64,000 nucleotides of DNA from Acidobacteriaceae bacterium (GCA_003134995.1 PLDC01000005.1:248001-312000), one strand, 5' to 3'; shown: positions 51,485 to 60,390, counted from the first letter of the stretch. The notes: generated by a model not told the origin, from the sequence alone. Numbers and translations: made by a program.

Positions 51485-52599
51485 ACAGCAGAGGCGCGAA
51501 GCGTTTCTTTCCTTACCGTCAATTTCTCGATGAGATCCTCTTTGACGCAATAACCCGTTCCCGGCTGCTCACTAATGACAATCATCCCTTGCGGTGAAAC
51601 CTGCACCTCGGGATCGATGATGTCTTCCTTCCAATAGCGCTTGGAAGCAGAAACGTCGCCGGGCAGGCTGAAATTCTCTAGCGTGGAGAGCGCGATGTTG
51701 TGAGCGCGCCCAATGCCCGATTCAAGCATGCCGCCACACCAGACCGGAATTTTTTGCGCGTGGCAAATGTCGTGAATCTTCTTCGCTTCGGTGAATCCGC
51801 CGACGCGACCAACTTTGATATTGATGATGCGGCATGCGCCGGTTTCGAGCGCAATGGCTGCGGTGCGCGCGCTGACAATCGACTCGTCGAGGCAGATCGC
51901 CGTGCGCAGCTCTTTCTGCAGGCGGGCGTGGTAGAAAATGTCGTCGTCCCAAAGCGGCTGCTCGATCATCAGCAAATGGAACTGATCGAAGCTTCGCAGA
52001 TGTTCGACCTGATCGAGCGTATAGGCGGAGTTCGCGTCGCAGCTCAGCGTGATATCAGCCCAGCGTGCGCGGATTTTTTCGAGCACGTTCACATCCCATC
52101 CCGGTTTTACTTTGACTTTGATGCGGCGGTAGCCCGCAGCCAACTCGGTCTCGATCTTGTTAAGTAACTGTTCGACCGAATCCTGAATGCCGATAGAAAC
52201 CCCGCAAGCGATCTCAGTGCGCGAGCCGCCCAATAATTTCCAGAGAGGAACGTTTTTCTGCTTAGCCTCGGCATCCCACAGCGCATTTTCCAGCGCGGCC
52301 TTTGCCATGCGATGACCGCGCACCCGCGAGAAAAGCGCTCCGCAGTCGCGAGCCGATTCGAGGCTGCGTCCCAGCACAGCGGGAGCGAGATAGCGAGTGA
52401 TGGTGAGCCACGCGCTCTCGGTCCACTCGCTGCAATAGTAGGGATCTTCGCCGGCCACGCACTCAGCCCAGCCGTCGCCCCCATCGCAGTGGGCAGTAAG
52501 CAGCAGGATGCGGCGACCGGACGTACGCCCGAAACTCGTCTCAAAAAAATGGACGAGTGGCATGTGAATCTCGCGGAGCGTGATGGCTTCAATCTTCAT
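51481..52599 (-). CDS. menC: Enolase-superfamily enzyme, o-succinylbenzoate synthase type
   Basis: A 372-residue enzyme of the mandelate racemase/enolase superfamily. Catalytic residues are apparent: KVKVK (general base Lys in RIKVKVKPG), metal ligands Asp in SCDANSAY, Glu in MIEQPL and Asp in CLDESI, and the second Lys in NIKVGRVGG. This arrangement fits o-succinylbenzoate synthase (menaquinone synthesis) or N-acylamino-acid racemase. The start at MKIEAITLRE is preferred since the eight upstream codons lie in a 23-bp inverted repeat. No other men genes are nearby; a GNAT-type gene upstream on the same strand is often found beside such enzymes. Confidence 0.88.
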   Translation of the reverse strand: MKIEAITLREIHMPLVHFFETSFGRTSGRRILLLTAHCDGGDGWAECVAGEDPYYCSEWTESAWLTITRYLAPAVLGRSLESARDCGALFSRVRGHRMAKAALENALWDAEAKQKNVPLWKLLGGSRTEIACGVSIGIQDSVEQLLNKIETELAAGYRRIKVKVKPGWDVNVLEKIRARWADITLSCDANSAYTLDQVEHLRSFDQFHLLMIEQPLWDDDIFYHARLQKELRTAICLDESIVSARTAAIALETGACRIINIKVGRVGGFTEAKKIHDICHAQKIPVWCGGMLESGIGRAHNIALSTLENFSLPGDVSASKRYWKEDIIDPEVQVSPQGMIVISEQPGTGYCVKEDLIEKLTVRKETLRASAV

Positions 52600-52615
52600 A
52601 GGAAACGAAAAACAG

Positions 52616-52703
52616 TTCACCACAGAGACACAGAGGCACAGAGCAGTTCTTTAGAAAATCCGAAGATTCGTTTTTCTCTATGCCTCTGTGTCTCTGTGGT
52701 GAA
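52616..52703. repeat. Perfect 23-bp inverted repeat of the CACAGAG micro-repeat
   Basis: TTCACCACAGAGACACAGAG plus GCA at 52616-52638 pairs perfectly with its complement at 52681-52703, with a 42-base loop that itself contains AGAAAA facing TTTTTCTCT. The arms are built from a CACAGAGA-type unit. It lies between the GNAT and menC genes. Confidence 0.95.
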
Positions 52704-52704
52704 A

Positions 52705-53478
52705 TCATTCCTTTGTCGCATACGACCAGTTCTCATCCCACGCACCCAGCAGAAACTTGCCGTTGCCTGCAGAATCGCGTTCGTAGCCCAGCACAGTGAG
52801 TCCGCCTTCGAACGCCTCAAGAAATTGCCCGCGATTGCCTTCCTGTACTTGCTGCGCGTTGCTTCGTGTTTCAGGCGCCGCTTTCCATTCATAAATCTGC
52901 GCCGGCACTTCGATCGCAGTCTGTTTGGTGAAGGCCGGGTTCTTTCCCGTTGCCAGCAAAGTCTCCACACGCCTCGATTTCAGCCACCACTCGGCGATCA
53001 GCCGATCGCTTGGAAGCCCGCCCTGCAACGGCGACGACGTAATTCCATACTGGTTAATGTTGTATCGCCGCGAAATCGCGCCCAGCTTTTCAATATTAAG
53101 ATACGAGTTCTTGATCTCAAGCGGATCAAAAGTCCACTCGATGAGTTCGATGCCGCGCGCGAGCGCGTCTTCGCGCTGCAGAAGCTTCAGGCGCCGGCCC
53201 AATCCGCTATCGCGGTACTGTTTGCGCACTGCCAGCATGTGGGAGTGAAGATAGATTCGCCCAGAGCGCGTACCTGGCACCGACATCGCGAAGCCCACCA
53301 TCTCGCTGCCGTCGAATGCTCCCATCACCTGCCCGCCAACTTTTTCGGCGACCACGAACATGCGCAGCGGGATCAACTCGGAATCGCTGAAGTTCCAGAT
53401 TTCTTTTTGCAACGCGACGCAAGCTCGCAACTCGTCAAGTCCCTGACAGTTGCGAATCACAAAAGCATCCGCGCTCAC
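52705..53478 (-). CDS. GNAT superfamily acetyltransferase (COG3375-like)
   Basis: A 257-residue protein with a GNAT fold in its first half: HSHMLAVRKQYRDSGLGRRLK includes the acetyl-CoA-binding Q/RxxGxG/A motif. The following IEWTFDPLEIKNSYLNIEKLGA is typical of the COG3375 type, often found near enolase-superfamily genes. The acceptor is unknown. Its start overlaps the stop of mazG by four bases, so mazG, this gene and probably menC form a transcript. Confidence 0.88.
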   Translation of the reverse strand: MSADAFVIRNCQGLDELRACVALQKEIWNFSDSELIPLRMFVVAEKVGGQVMGAFDGSEMVGFAMSVPGTRSGRIYLHSHMLAVRKQYRDSGLGRRLKLLQREDALARGIELIEWTFDPLEIKNSYLNIEKLGAISRRYNINQYGITSSPLQGGLPSDRLIAEWWLKSRRVETLLATGKNPAFTKQTAIEVPAQIYEWKAAPETRSNAQQVQEGNRGQFLEAFEGGLTVLGYERDSAGNGKFLLGAWDENWSYATKE

Positions 53479-54389
53479 GCTTGCTTCTCCTGCTGCTTGG
53501 CCTGCTGCCAGAGGGATTCGAGTTCATGCATCGAAACACTTTCGGGAGTGCTGCCGCGTTCGTGCAACCGCTGCTCCATCCACTGAAAGCGGCGCCGGAA
53601 CTTGCGATTGGTTTTGCGCAGCGCGGATTCGGGATCGATCGCAAGGTAGCGCGCCATATTCACCAGCACAAAGAAAAGATCGCCAACTTCTTCTTCGAGC
53701 CGCGAGCGTAAATCGTCAGGAATAGTCTGGCGTCCGGAACCCGCGACGCCGCGCCCTTCGGGGCGCGGGCCGGGAGCGGGAAATTCCTGCAACTGCTGGC
53801 GCAACTCTGCAGTCTCCTCGCCAAGTTTCTCGAACAGCCCCTCCATGTCGGGCCAATCGAAACCAATCTGCGCCGCGCGCGAACTGAGCTTGTGGGCTTC
53901 GAGCAACGACGGCATCGATGAAGAGATCCCAGCCAGAATCGATGGCGCGGTCTTCCCTGCCGCATTGTCGGCGTTTGTGTTCGCGGCCCCCGTCTGCTCT
54001 TGCCGCTTCTTGCGCTCCTCGACTTTCAGAGCTTCCCAATTGCGCTTTACGTCCGCCGAAGTCTCGGCGGTCGCATCGCCAAATACATGCGGATGCCGGT
54101 CCACCAACTTGCGCGAGAGCCGGTCGAGCACATCATCAATTGAAAAACTTCCCTGCTCTTTCGCCATCTCCGAGTAGAAAAGAACTTGCAGCAACAAGTC
54201 TCCAAGTTCGCCGGGGAGTTCCTCCCAATCGCGATTATCGATGGCCTCAAGCACTTCATAAGTCTCTTCGAGCGTGTAAGGCTTGATGGAATCGAAAGTC
54301 TGCTCACGATCCCAGGGGCAGCCCCCAGGAGCCCGCAGGCGCTCCATGATCGCAACTGCGCGTTCGAAACGTTCGCCGGTCGTAGACAT
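53475..54389 (-). CDS. mazG: Nucleoside triphosphate pyrophosphohydrolase MazG
   Basis: A 304-residue house-cleaning enzyme converting NTPs to NMP and pyrophosphate. Two MazG-type helical domains are present: the first with CPWDREQTF, LEETYEVLEAI and ELGDLLLQVLFYSEMA, the second with KLGEETAELR and EEEVGDLFFVLVNMARYL. A Lys/Arg-rich and Ala/Asn-rich linker (about 130-160) joins them. The start at MSTTGERFE (54389) is preferred over an in-frame extension to 54446. Downstream it overlaps the GNAT gene by four bases. Confidence 0.95.
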   Translation of the reverse strand: MSTTGERFERAVAIMERLRAPGGCPWDREQTFDSIKPYTLEETYEVLEAIDNRDWEELPGELGDLLLQVLFYSEMAKEQGSFSIDDVLDRLSRKLVDRHPHVFGDATAETSADVKRNWEALKVEERKKRQEQTGAANTNADNAAGKTAPSILAGISSSMPSLLEAHKLSSRAAQIGFDWPDMEGLFEKLGEETAELRQQLQEFPAPGPRPEGRGVAGSGRQTIPDDLRSRLEEEVGDLFFVLVNMARYLAIDPESALRKTNRKFRRRFQWMEQRLHERGSTPESVSMHELESLWQQAKQQEKQA

Positions 54390-54542
54390 TGGCAACCACT
54401 CTAAATGAGCCGGCGGAGTACGGGCAATGCTACTGGCAATATGCAACCATTCGGCGATTCACGAAAACCGCCACGCGGAACGTGGCATCGAACTGATATC
54501 AGAAACACAATTTGCAGCACGAATAATAGAGGAGAAAATATC

Positions 54543-55133
54543 ATGCCGAATAATCTTGTAGGAAAGACTGTAGCAATCCTCGCGACCGATGGCTTCGAGC
54601 AGTCTGAACTCATAAAACCGAAACAGGCTCTCGAAGAGGCCGGCGCTCGCACGCAAGTTGTTTCCCCCACTGAGAAGAAGATAAAAGGTTGGGATCACAA
54701 AGATTGGGGCAAGGAGGTTTCGGTCGATGTTCCACTCAAGTCCGCTGATCCATCAGAATACGACGCACTGCTGCTGCCCGGCGGAGTCATGAATCCTGAC
54801 CAGTTGCGCATGAATCCGGATGCGGTGAAGTTTGTGAAAAGCTTCATCGACCATGGAAAACCGGTGGCCGCGATCTGCCACGGCCCGTGGATGCTGGTGG
54901 AAACCGGAGCGGTACGCGGGCGCACAGTCACATCCTGGCCTTCGCTGAAGACCGACATCCAGAACGCCGGTGGCACATGGGTTGATGAAGAAGTGATTGA
55001 GAGCAACGGCATAGTCACCAGCCGCAAGCCGGACGACATTCCAGCTTTCAATCGGGAGATGATCGCATTATTCTCGAAGGGTGCGGCCAAGGCTGCTTCC
55101 GGGAGCGAGAAGTCCGAGCGCAAGATCGCGTAG
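54543..55133 (+). CDS. DJ-1/PfpI family protein
   Basis: A 196-residue protein of the type 1 glutamine amidotransferase-like superfamily. The nucleophile elbow is AICHGPW with Cys112 and His113; the N-terminal VAILATDGFEQSEL carries the conserved Glu. The pattern matches the PfpI subfamily (deglycase or general-stress function, protease activity in some members). The ATG at 54543 has AGAGGAG upstream; longer frames to 54405 lack support. It is followed by a strong terminator. Confidence 0.93.
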   Translation: MPNNLVGKTVAILATDGFEQSELIKPKQALEEAGARTQVVSPTEKKIKGWDHKDWGKEVSVDVPLKSADPSEYDALLLPGGVMNPDQLRMNPDAVKFVKSFIDHGKPVAAICHGPWMLVETGAVRGRTVTSWPSLKTDIQNAGGTWVDEEVIESNGIVTSRKPDDIPAFNREMIALFSKGAAKAASGSEKSERKIA

Positions 55134-55153
55134 TGCAAGCGCTAACATAACAG

Positions 55154-55188
55154 CTGGCCCGGCTGCAGCACGCCGGGCCAGTTTTTTT
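55154..55188 (+). terminator. Rho-independent terminator after the PfpI-type gene
   Basis: CTGGCCCGGC (55154-55163) and GCCGGGCCAG (55172-55181) form a perfect 10-bp stem with an 8-base loop, followed by seven T. Confidence 0.97.
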
Positions 55189-55369
55189 GAAAATTGCTTC
55201 TGGACATTCGAGTACCATGGCCCTACTTTGGGCCAGCTATTTGGCGGTACCAACGTGACCTTTCCGGGCAGTGAAGCGCAGTGCAGACTTTAGAACACCG
55301 CAGTGTGTGCGAACATGCGATGCGGCTCGACCGTTACCTGAAGAACAACATGTATCTAATTGATAAAAC

Positions 55370-57010
55370 ATGGTATTAGCAGCCAATCCAAGAGCGCCAT
55401 TGAACGACCAGCACTTCCAGGTGGTGGTGATAGGCGGGGGCATTAATGGCGTAGCCGTGGCGCGGCAGTGCGCTCGCGCTGGCAAGCACACGCTGTTGGT
55501 TGAGCAGAATGATTTTGCCTCCGGAGTGACCAGCCGTTCCACGCGCATCATTCACGGCGGATTGCGCTACCTCGAACACGGCGAACTGAGCTTGGTACGG
55601 GAATCGTTGCACGAGCGGGAAACTCTGCTCCGGGAGCGATCGCACCTCGTGCATCCCATGCAGTTTCTGCTGCTCTTGAATGAGACGAGCAAGCGCAGCG
55701 CCCTGAAGGTGCGCACCGGATTGTGGCTCTACCAGCGCATGGCAGGAAAACCGCGCGGCGAAGACGCAAGCGAGATGGAAGTGAAGCGGTTCGAACGCGC
55801 TCTCGACGCCGGCCATCGCTGGTCGTTTTTCAATTACGAAGATGCGCAATGCGAATTTCCTGAGCGACTGGTTGCGGAATGGTTAATGGAAGCGGTCGAC
55901 GCGGGAGCAGTCGTCCGCAATCACATGGAAGCGCTCGCAGTTGACGTCGCGCATGGCCGAACGCGAGGCGTGCTGCTCCGCGATCAGATCACAGGCCGTG
56001 ACGCGCGCGTAGACGCCGGCTGGGTGATCAACTGCAGTGGCCCGTGGGCCGACCGCGTGTGCCAGCGCTCTGCCATTCGTATGGCCAAGCCAATGCTAGG
56101 AGGCGTGCGCGGCTCACACATTGTTCTGCCCCGGTTTCCCGGTTCGCCGAGTACGGCCCTTTACACCGAAGCCATCGACGGACGCCCCATTTTTATTCTT
56201 CCCTGGAACGATCAGATCCTGGCGGGAACAACCGAAGTTGCCGACAACGGCGACCCGGCAAGAACCGTTCCATCGCCAGAGGAAATCAGTTATCTGCTGC
56301 GCTCGCTAACGCAACTCTTTCCGAAAGCAAAGCTATCGGCGCAAAGCGTGAAGCACGCCTTTGCAGGAATCCGTCCCTTGCCCTATTCGCCGGACAATCG
56401 TCCGTCGGCAGTCACTCGGCGTCACATCCTGCATGACCACGCGGACGATGGCGCGTCGCACATGATTTCGGTGATCGGCGGCAAGCTGACCACTGCAGCC
56501 TCACTGGCCCGCGAGTGCGCGCGCAAGATTGGCCTGAGTGCGACAGAGCCGAATACGATTGCGATAGGACCTGGGCCCGCACTCGATCCCCTGCTGGATG
56601 ACGCTGTGCTTGAAATCGCCCGCATCGGTGCGATCAGCGAGGAGTCAGCGCGCGGAATTATGGAATGGCACGGTAAACGCGCTGCCGACATCGCCCGCAT
56701 GGCTTTGGTGAGCGCCGAATTGCGCGCGCCGATTTGTCCGCACACTTCGCACGTGGTCGCCGAGGTAGTCGAAGCCTATCGCAAGGAGTGCGCCATCACC
56801 TTGGGCGATGTGCTGCTACGCCGGGTGCCGGTGGCGCTCGGCGCGTGCTGGTCGGAATCATGCAGCCGTGAAGCAGCGTTGCGCATCGGCGCCGTCCTCG
56901 GCTGGAATGAACAGACCATGGGAGCCAACCTGGAAGCATTTGAAACGGAGCGTGCTGCTTTTCTCCGACCGGTGGGACGGGCCGCCGCATTCGAAGCCGC
57001 CGCAGACTAA
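55370..57010 (+). CDS. glpD: Glycerol-3-phosphate dehydrogenase/oxidase (FAD)
   Basis: A 546-residue flavoprotein oxidising glycerol 3-phosphate to dihydroxyacetone phosphate at the membrane and passing electrons to quinone. The FAD-binding VVVIGGGINGVAVARQ lies at residues 18-33; SRSTRIIHGGLRYLEHGE (about 54-71) is the GlpD signature. RPLPY, VIGGKLTTA and a C-terminal helical domain complete it. Residues 1-15 are a short extension. The next gene on the strand is a rhomboid-type protein; a glycerophosphodiesterase follows on the other strand, so glycerophospholipid breakdown is a common theme. Confidence 0.97.
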   Translation: MVLAANPRAPLNDQHFQVVVIGGGINGVAVARQCARAGKHTLLVEQNDFASGVTSRSTRIIHGGLRYLEHGELSLVRESLHERETLLRERSHLVHPMQFLLLLNETSKRSALKVRTGLWLYQRMAGKPRGEDASEMEVKRFERALDAGHRWSFFNYEDAQCEFPERLVAEWLMEAVDAGAVVRNHMEALAVDVAHGRTRGVLLRDQITGRDARVDAGWVINCSGPWADRVCQRSAIRMAKPMLGGVRGSHIVLPRFPGSPSTALYTEAIDGRPIFILPWNDQILAGTTEVADNGDPARTVPSPEEISYLLRSLTQLFPKAKLSAQSVKHAFAGIRPLPYSPDNRPSAVTRRHILHDHADDGASHMISVIGGKLTTAASLARECARKIGLSATEPNTIAIGPGPALDPLLDDAVLEIARIGAISEESARGIMEWHGKRAADIARMALVSAELRAPICPHTSHVVAEVVEAYRKECAITLGDVLLRRVPVALGACWSESCSREAALRIGAVLGWNEQTMGANLEAFETERAAFLRPVGRAAAFEAAAD

Positions 57011-57018
57011 ATTCCTTG

Positions 57019-57112
57019 CCACGGATCTGCACGGATTCACACGGATAAAACCTTAAGCCAGCAAAACAAATATCTAGAAGAAGTATCCGTGAAAATCCGT
57101 GCGAATCCGTGG
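57019..57112. repeat. 28-bp imperfect inverted repeat of the ATCCGTG micro-repeat
   Basis: Left arm CCACGGATCTGCACGGATTC then ACACGGAT (57019-57046); right arm ATCCGTGAAAATCCGTGCGA then ATCCGTGG (57085-57112). The arms are complementary except for a few bases and are built of a CACGGAT unit repeated three times. It lies between glpD and the rhomboid gene; 12589-12619 is a single-arm relative. Confidence 0.9.
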
Positions 57113-57243
57113 CCAAGTTTTTTTCACACGGTTACCAAAGATTAGTTCAACCTCGTTGTCATCTGGGAATCCGCCAAAAATAAACCTAAACTAACCAAAG
57201 CTTTTTGTGTTGCAAGTCGTTGGCTCGGCAGGGGCGATTTCAG

Positions 57244-58746
57244 ATGCTTGTTCCGATCGGACACGAAAACATGACGGCCCGGCGCTGGCCGGTAATCACG
57301 ATTGGATTAATCGTGATCAACGTCGTGGTTTTCCTGTTCACGATTAGCTCCATCGACGAGCAAGCTCCGGCGCTGGGGCAAGCGAAAGCGCACATTTTAA
57401 TTCTTGCCGCCTTGCATCCTGAATTGAAGCTGCAGCCCGAGGCGCAGAACCTCGTCGACAATTTCAAGCAAAGCCATCCTGCCCAGTGGACGCAGATTCA
57501 GAATCCCTATCGCGACATCATCGACGCGTACGACGCTAAAGTCAGGCTGATGGATGATCCGGAACAACTGCAAAAAGAAATGGACGCGCAGTCCGCAGAG
57601 TATGTGAAGGTTTCATCGGCGTCAATAGCCGAGAAATACGCGTTCGTTCCCGCCAAGCCGAATCCCATCAGCTATCTCACGGCCAACTTTCTGCACGGCG
57701 GATGGCTGCACCTGATCGGCAATATGTGGTTCCTGTGGCTGGCGGGATTTGTGCTCGAGGATGCCTGGGGCCGCTGGCTGTACAGCGCTTTTTATCTCGT
57801 GGCAGGCGCGGCCGCGTTGCAATTTTATGCCTGGTCGAATCCCGGCAGCATCACGCCTACGTTGGGCGCGTCCGGCGCAGTAGCAGCTTTGATGGGAGCG
57901 TTCCTGGTGCGCTTTCCGAATATGAAGATCGAAATGGCGTGGCTGTTCTTGTTCCGCCTTTTTCGCTTCAAGGCGGCGGCGTATTGGCTGCTGCCGCTAT
58001 GGCTGCTGATGGAAATGTTTTACGGATCGCTCTTCGGCTCGGCCAGCGGAGTGGCGCATTGGGCACACGTAGGCGGATTCATGTTTGGCGCGCTCGCCGC
58101 CTTCGGACTGCAGCACACGAACCTGGAGCAGAAACACAACAAGGCCATCGAAGAAAAGCTCGCGTGGACGGCCGACACGGAAATTGAGCAAGCCAGCAGC
58201 CTGATGGATCGCGGCCAACTCGAGGCGGCCGCAGCCACGCTGACCAAGCACGTAGCCGCGACACCCGATTCCCTCGACGCGTGGAACCTGCTCAAACAGA
58301 TCCACTGGAAGACGCAGGACACAGCGGCTTTTCATGCGGCGAACATGAAAACATGCGCCCTGCATCTGAAGGCGCGCAATCCGAAAGCGGCGTGGAAAGA
58401 TTACGAAGAGTTTCTGCAGACAGGCGGCGAGGCCGCGCCCGCTCAAGTGTGGCTCGATCTATGCAAGGCTGCCGACGACGCGCAGAGTTATGACCGCGCC
58501 CTGTACGAGTATGAACGGCTGGCAGAAGCCCACCCCAACGAGCGCCAGGCGTTAATGGCGCAACTCGGTGCGGCCAAGATTTGCTTAAAGCGGCTGAACC
58601 GGTTTCAGGAAGCGCTGGCCTTTTATCAGTCGGCCGCTGCATCAACAATTCCGCATCTTGACTGGGAACCCACTATTCAGGCGGGGATCAAAGAAGCCAA
58701 AGCCGCGCTCGCCGGTGGAACAAGTTTGTCCGCATCCGCCCACTAA
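57244..58746 (+). CDS. Rhomboid-family intramembrane serine protease with a TPR-like tail
   Basis: A 500-residue membrane protein. A first membrane helix (about residues 17-34) is followed by a roughly 100-residue soluble insert, then the rhomboid core: HGGWLHLIGNMWFLWLAG (about 152-169), the catalytic Ser in GASGAVAALMG near residue 210 and the catalytic His in AHWAHVGGF near 275. The C-terminal about 200 residues are helical and TPR-like. The start MLVPIGHENMT at 57244 is preferred over 57205. Substrates are unknown. The combination of an insert and a TPR tail suggests recruitment of a partner. Confidence 0.88.
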   Translation: MLVPIGHENMTARRWPVITIGLIVINVVVFLFTISSIDEQAPALGQAKAHILILAALHPELKLQPEAQNLVDNFKQSHPAQWTQIQNPYRDIIDAYDAKVRLMDDPEQLQKEMDAQSAEYVKVSSASIAEKYAFVPAKPNPISYLTANFLHGGWLHLIGNMWFLWLAGFVLEDAWGRWLYSAFYLVAGAAALQFYAWSNPGSITPTLGASGAVAALMGAFLVRFPNMKIEMAWLFLFRLFRFKAAAYWLLPLWLLMEMFYGSLFGSASGVAHWAHVGGFMFGALAAFGLQHTNLEQKHNKAIEEKLAWTADTEIEQASSLMDRGQLEAAAATLTKHVAATPDSLDAWNLLKQIHWKTQDTAAFHAANMKTCALHLKARNPKAAWKDYEEFLQTGGEAAPAQVWLDLCKAADDAQSYDRALYEYERLAEAHPNERQALMAQLGAAKICLKRLNRFQEALAFYQSAAASTIPHLDWEPTIQAGIKEAKAALAGGTSLSASAH

Positions 58747-58750
58747 ACGC

Positions 58751-59428
58751 TCAAGTTCCAGCAATCTGTTTCCGCGATGGAGATGCCAGGGTGTTTGCCA
58801 GGAGTTTAGGGTCGTCAGAAATAATGCCGTCCACACCCCACTTCGAAAAGCGCTTCATATCGGCGGGAAGATTCACCGTCCAAACGAAGACCTTTTTGCC
58901 GGCGCCTTTAATCTCTGAGATAAGACTCTGACGAGCAAGCGCGTGGTGCGGAATCACATACTCGACGGGCAACTGCGGCCAATGTTCGAGTTGCGCCCTA
59001 GTTTCACAGATCAATCCAAGTGGGATGGTTGCGTCGAATCCGTGCATAGAGCGCAACACTTCGGGAAGAAAAGAAGAAACCACGAAGCCGCGCGCCGGAC
59101 GAAACTTCCTCAGCAACTCCGCCGTGATCGTTTCCAAGCCCGCGACCTTCAGTTCGATATCGAAGAATGCAGTTTCTTGATAGCGAGTGAGCACCTCGCG
59201 CAACACCGGCAAGGCAAGTTTTTCGCCCGAGGTCTCTGCAATCTTCAGCCCGCGGATTTCCGCATCGTGACAGATAACCGCTTGCCCGTCCTCCGCAAGC
59301 CGCACGTCAAATTCAAAACCATCGCAGCCTTGAGCCAGCGCAAGATCGAACGAAGCCAGCGTATTTTCCGGAATGGACTTCTCGGCCCGAGCGCCCCGGT
59401 GACCAAGAAGCAATGGGTGAATGTGCAT
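58751..59428 (-). CDS. ugpQ: Glycerophosphodiester phosphodiesterase
   Basis: A 225-residue cytoplasmic TIM-barrel enzyme hydrolysing glycerophosphodiesters to glycerol 3-phosphate and an alcohol. The family motifs are LLLGHRGARAEKSIPENTLASF (His9, Arg10, Glu and metal-site residues), FEFDVRLAEDG and ICHDAEI. No signal peptide is seen. With glpD on the opposite strand a few kb away, it could feed glycerol 3-phosphate to it. It converges with the rhomboid gene. Confidence 0.93.
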   Translation of the reverse strand: MHIHPLLLGHRGARAEKSIPENTLASFDLALAQGCDGFEFDVRLAEDGQAVICHDAEIRGLKIAETSGEKLALPVLREVLTRYQETAFFDIELKVAGLETITAELLRKFRPARGFVVSSFLPEVLRSMHGFDATIPLGLICETRAQLEHWPQLPVEYVIPHHALARQSLISEIKGAGKKVFVWTVNLPADMKRFSKWGVDGIISDDPKLLANTLASPSRKQIAGT

Positions 59429-59437
59429 AGGAACAGT

Positions 59438-59500
59438 GGTCAGGGACCAGGGGATAGGGGTTAGCAGTAAGTGTCGGTCCCTGACCCCTATCCCCTAAGC
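59438..59500. repeat. GGGATAGGGG micro-repeat, imperfect inverted pair
   Basis: GGTCAGGGACCAGGGGATAG and GGGTTAG (59438-59464) face GTCCCTGACCCCTATCCCCT and AAGC (59477-59500). The order of the words is partly exchanged between the arms. It lies just upstream of the glycerophosphodiesterase gene. Confidence 0.75.
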
Positions 59501-59507
59501 CCTGCCC

Positions 59508-59822
59508 TCAATCCAGATCGAAATCGCGAATAGGCTTGCCGGTGTCAGGAGTTTCCTTTGCCTTCTTCACCGCCTCCTGAAACTTCTTTTCCAGCAACTC
59601 GGAAGCATGTTTCTGCGCTTCCACCGATTGCCGGAAGATGGATTCGCGGCGGCTATCCTGCTCCTTCATCGCGCGGGCCGCGTCTTCCATGTCGGCGAAC
59701 ATCCTTGGCTTGACTGCAGCAGTGTGAGCGATCACCTCAGCGGTGCCCGTGTCAACCTTAAGCAGCGCATTGCAGCAGGGACAAGTAACCTCAATCGTGG
59801 CCGGATTTTTCGTCTTTGCCAT
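59508..59822 (-). CDS. Small zinc-knuckle protein with a coiled coil
   Basis: A 104-residue protein. Residues 12-22 (VTCPCCNALLKV) hold a CxxC zinc-ribbon half, followed by a helical, charged region (residues 45-90) likely forming a coiled coil, and an acidic end FDLD. Only one Cys pair is present, so zinc binding may require dimerisation. I recognise no named family. An ATG four codons upstream (59834) is an alternative start. The longer frame to 60329 overlaps the next gene and is rejected. Confidence 0.6.
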   Translation of the reverse strand: MAKTKNPATIEVTCPCCNALLKVDTGTAEVIAHTAAVKPRMFADMEDAARAMKEQDSRRESIFRQSVEAQKHASELLEKKFQEAVKKAKETPDTGKPIRDFDLD

Positions 59823-59850
59823 TTTGCGAATCATACCGCAAACGGTTTGT

Positions 59851-59902
59851 CCTCGCGAACTTTGCGGCCATTGTCCGCGCTCTTTGCGGCTAAGGGCTCT
59901 TA
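59851..59902. repeat. CTTTGCGG micro-repeat, copy 1
   Basis: Contains CTCGCGAACTTTGCGG, CCGCGCTCTTTGCGG and TAAGGGCTCTT in the same order as the copies at 60391-60453 and 61181-61244. Confidence 0.75.
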
Positions 59903-59965
59903 ATGGTCGCCCCCGAAAAGACAGCGAGTTGCTGAGTCGTCGGACCTGGATTTTCCCGCGACCGT

Positions 59966-60313
59966 TCACCGCTGAATCTTGATTGGAAAGATGTGAAACA
60001 CACTCAGCAGTTCCCAACCCAGCAGGAAAACCGAGATCAGAACTACCATCACCGCCAGTAACTCTCCGAACGTGAGACCGCGACGATTCGGTTCGAATCG
60101 CCTCGCCGCCAGGCTGAGAATATTCAGTGTGGCGAACCCGAAGACAACTGCCCAAAGAATGTTGTAAACGCCATCGCGTCGACTGGAATGGCGCGTGGCA
60201 AATATGAGGCCAGCCGCGATCGCGGATTGAGCGCGCAACAGGCTGTGTAGCGAAAGCGCGGCGCGCGTGGTGCGCGCGAAGCCCGAGATCAACGTTGTCG
60301 AAGATAAAGCCAT
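59966..60313 (-). CDS. Small hypothetical membrane protein
   Basis: A 115-residue protein with two clear hydrophobic segments (about residues 48-64, YNILWAVVFGFATLNIL, and 82-104, FGELLAVMVVLISVFLLGWELL), joined by a basic loop (AARRFEPNRR). No family is recognised. The N-terminus is basic. It is on the same strand as the zinc-knuckle gene 144 bases downstream, and may share its transcript. Confidence 0.5.
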   Translation of the reverse strand: MALSSTTLISGFARTTRAALSLHSLLRAQSAIAAGLIFATRHSSRRDGVYNILWAVVFGFATLNILSLAARRFEPNRRGLTFGELLAVMVVLISVFLLGWELLSVFHIFPIKIQR

Positions 60314-60390
60314 AGCGCGGCGAAATCACAGAAGAAAGCTTACCCGCCCAAGTGATTGCATATTACAATTTTTCCGCGCGCTGGTCACGC

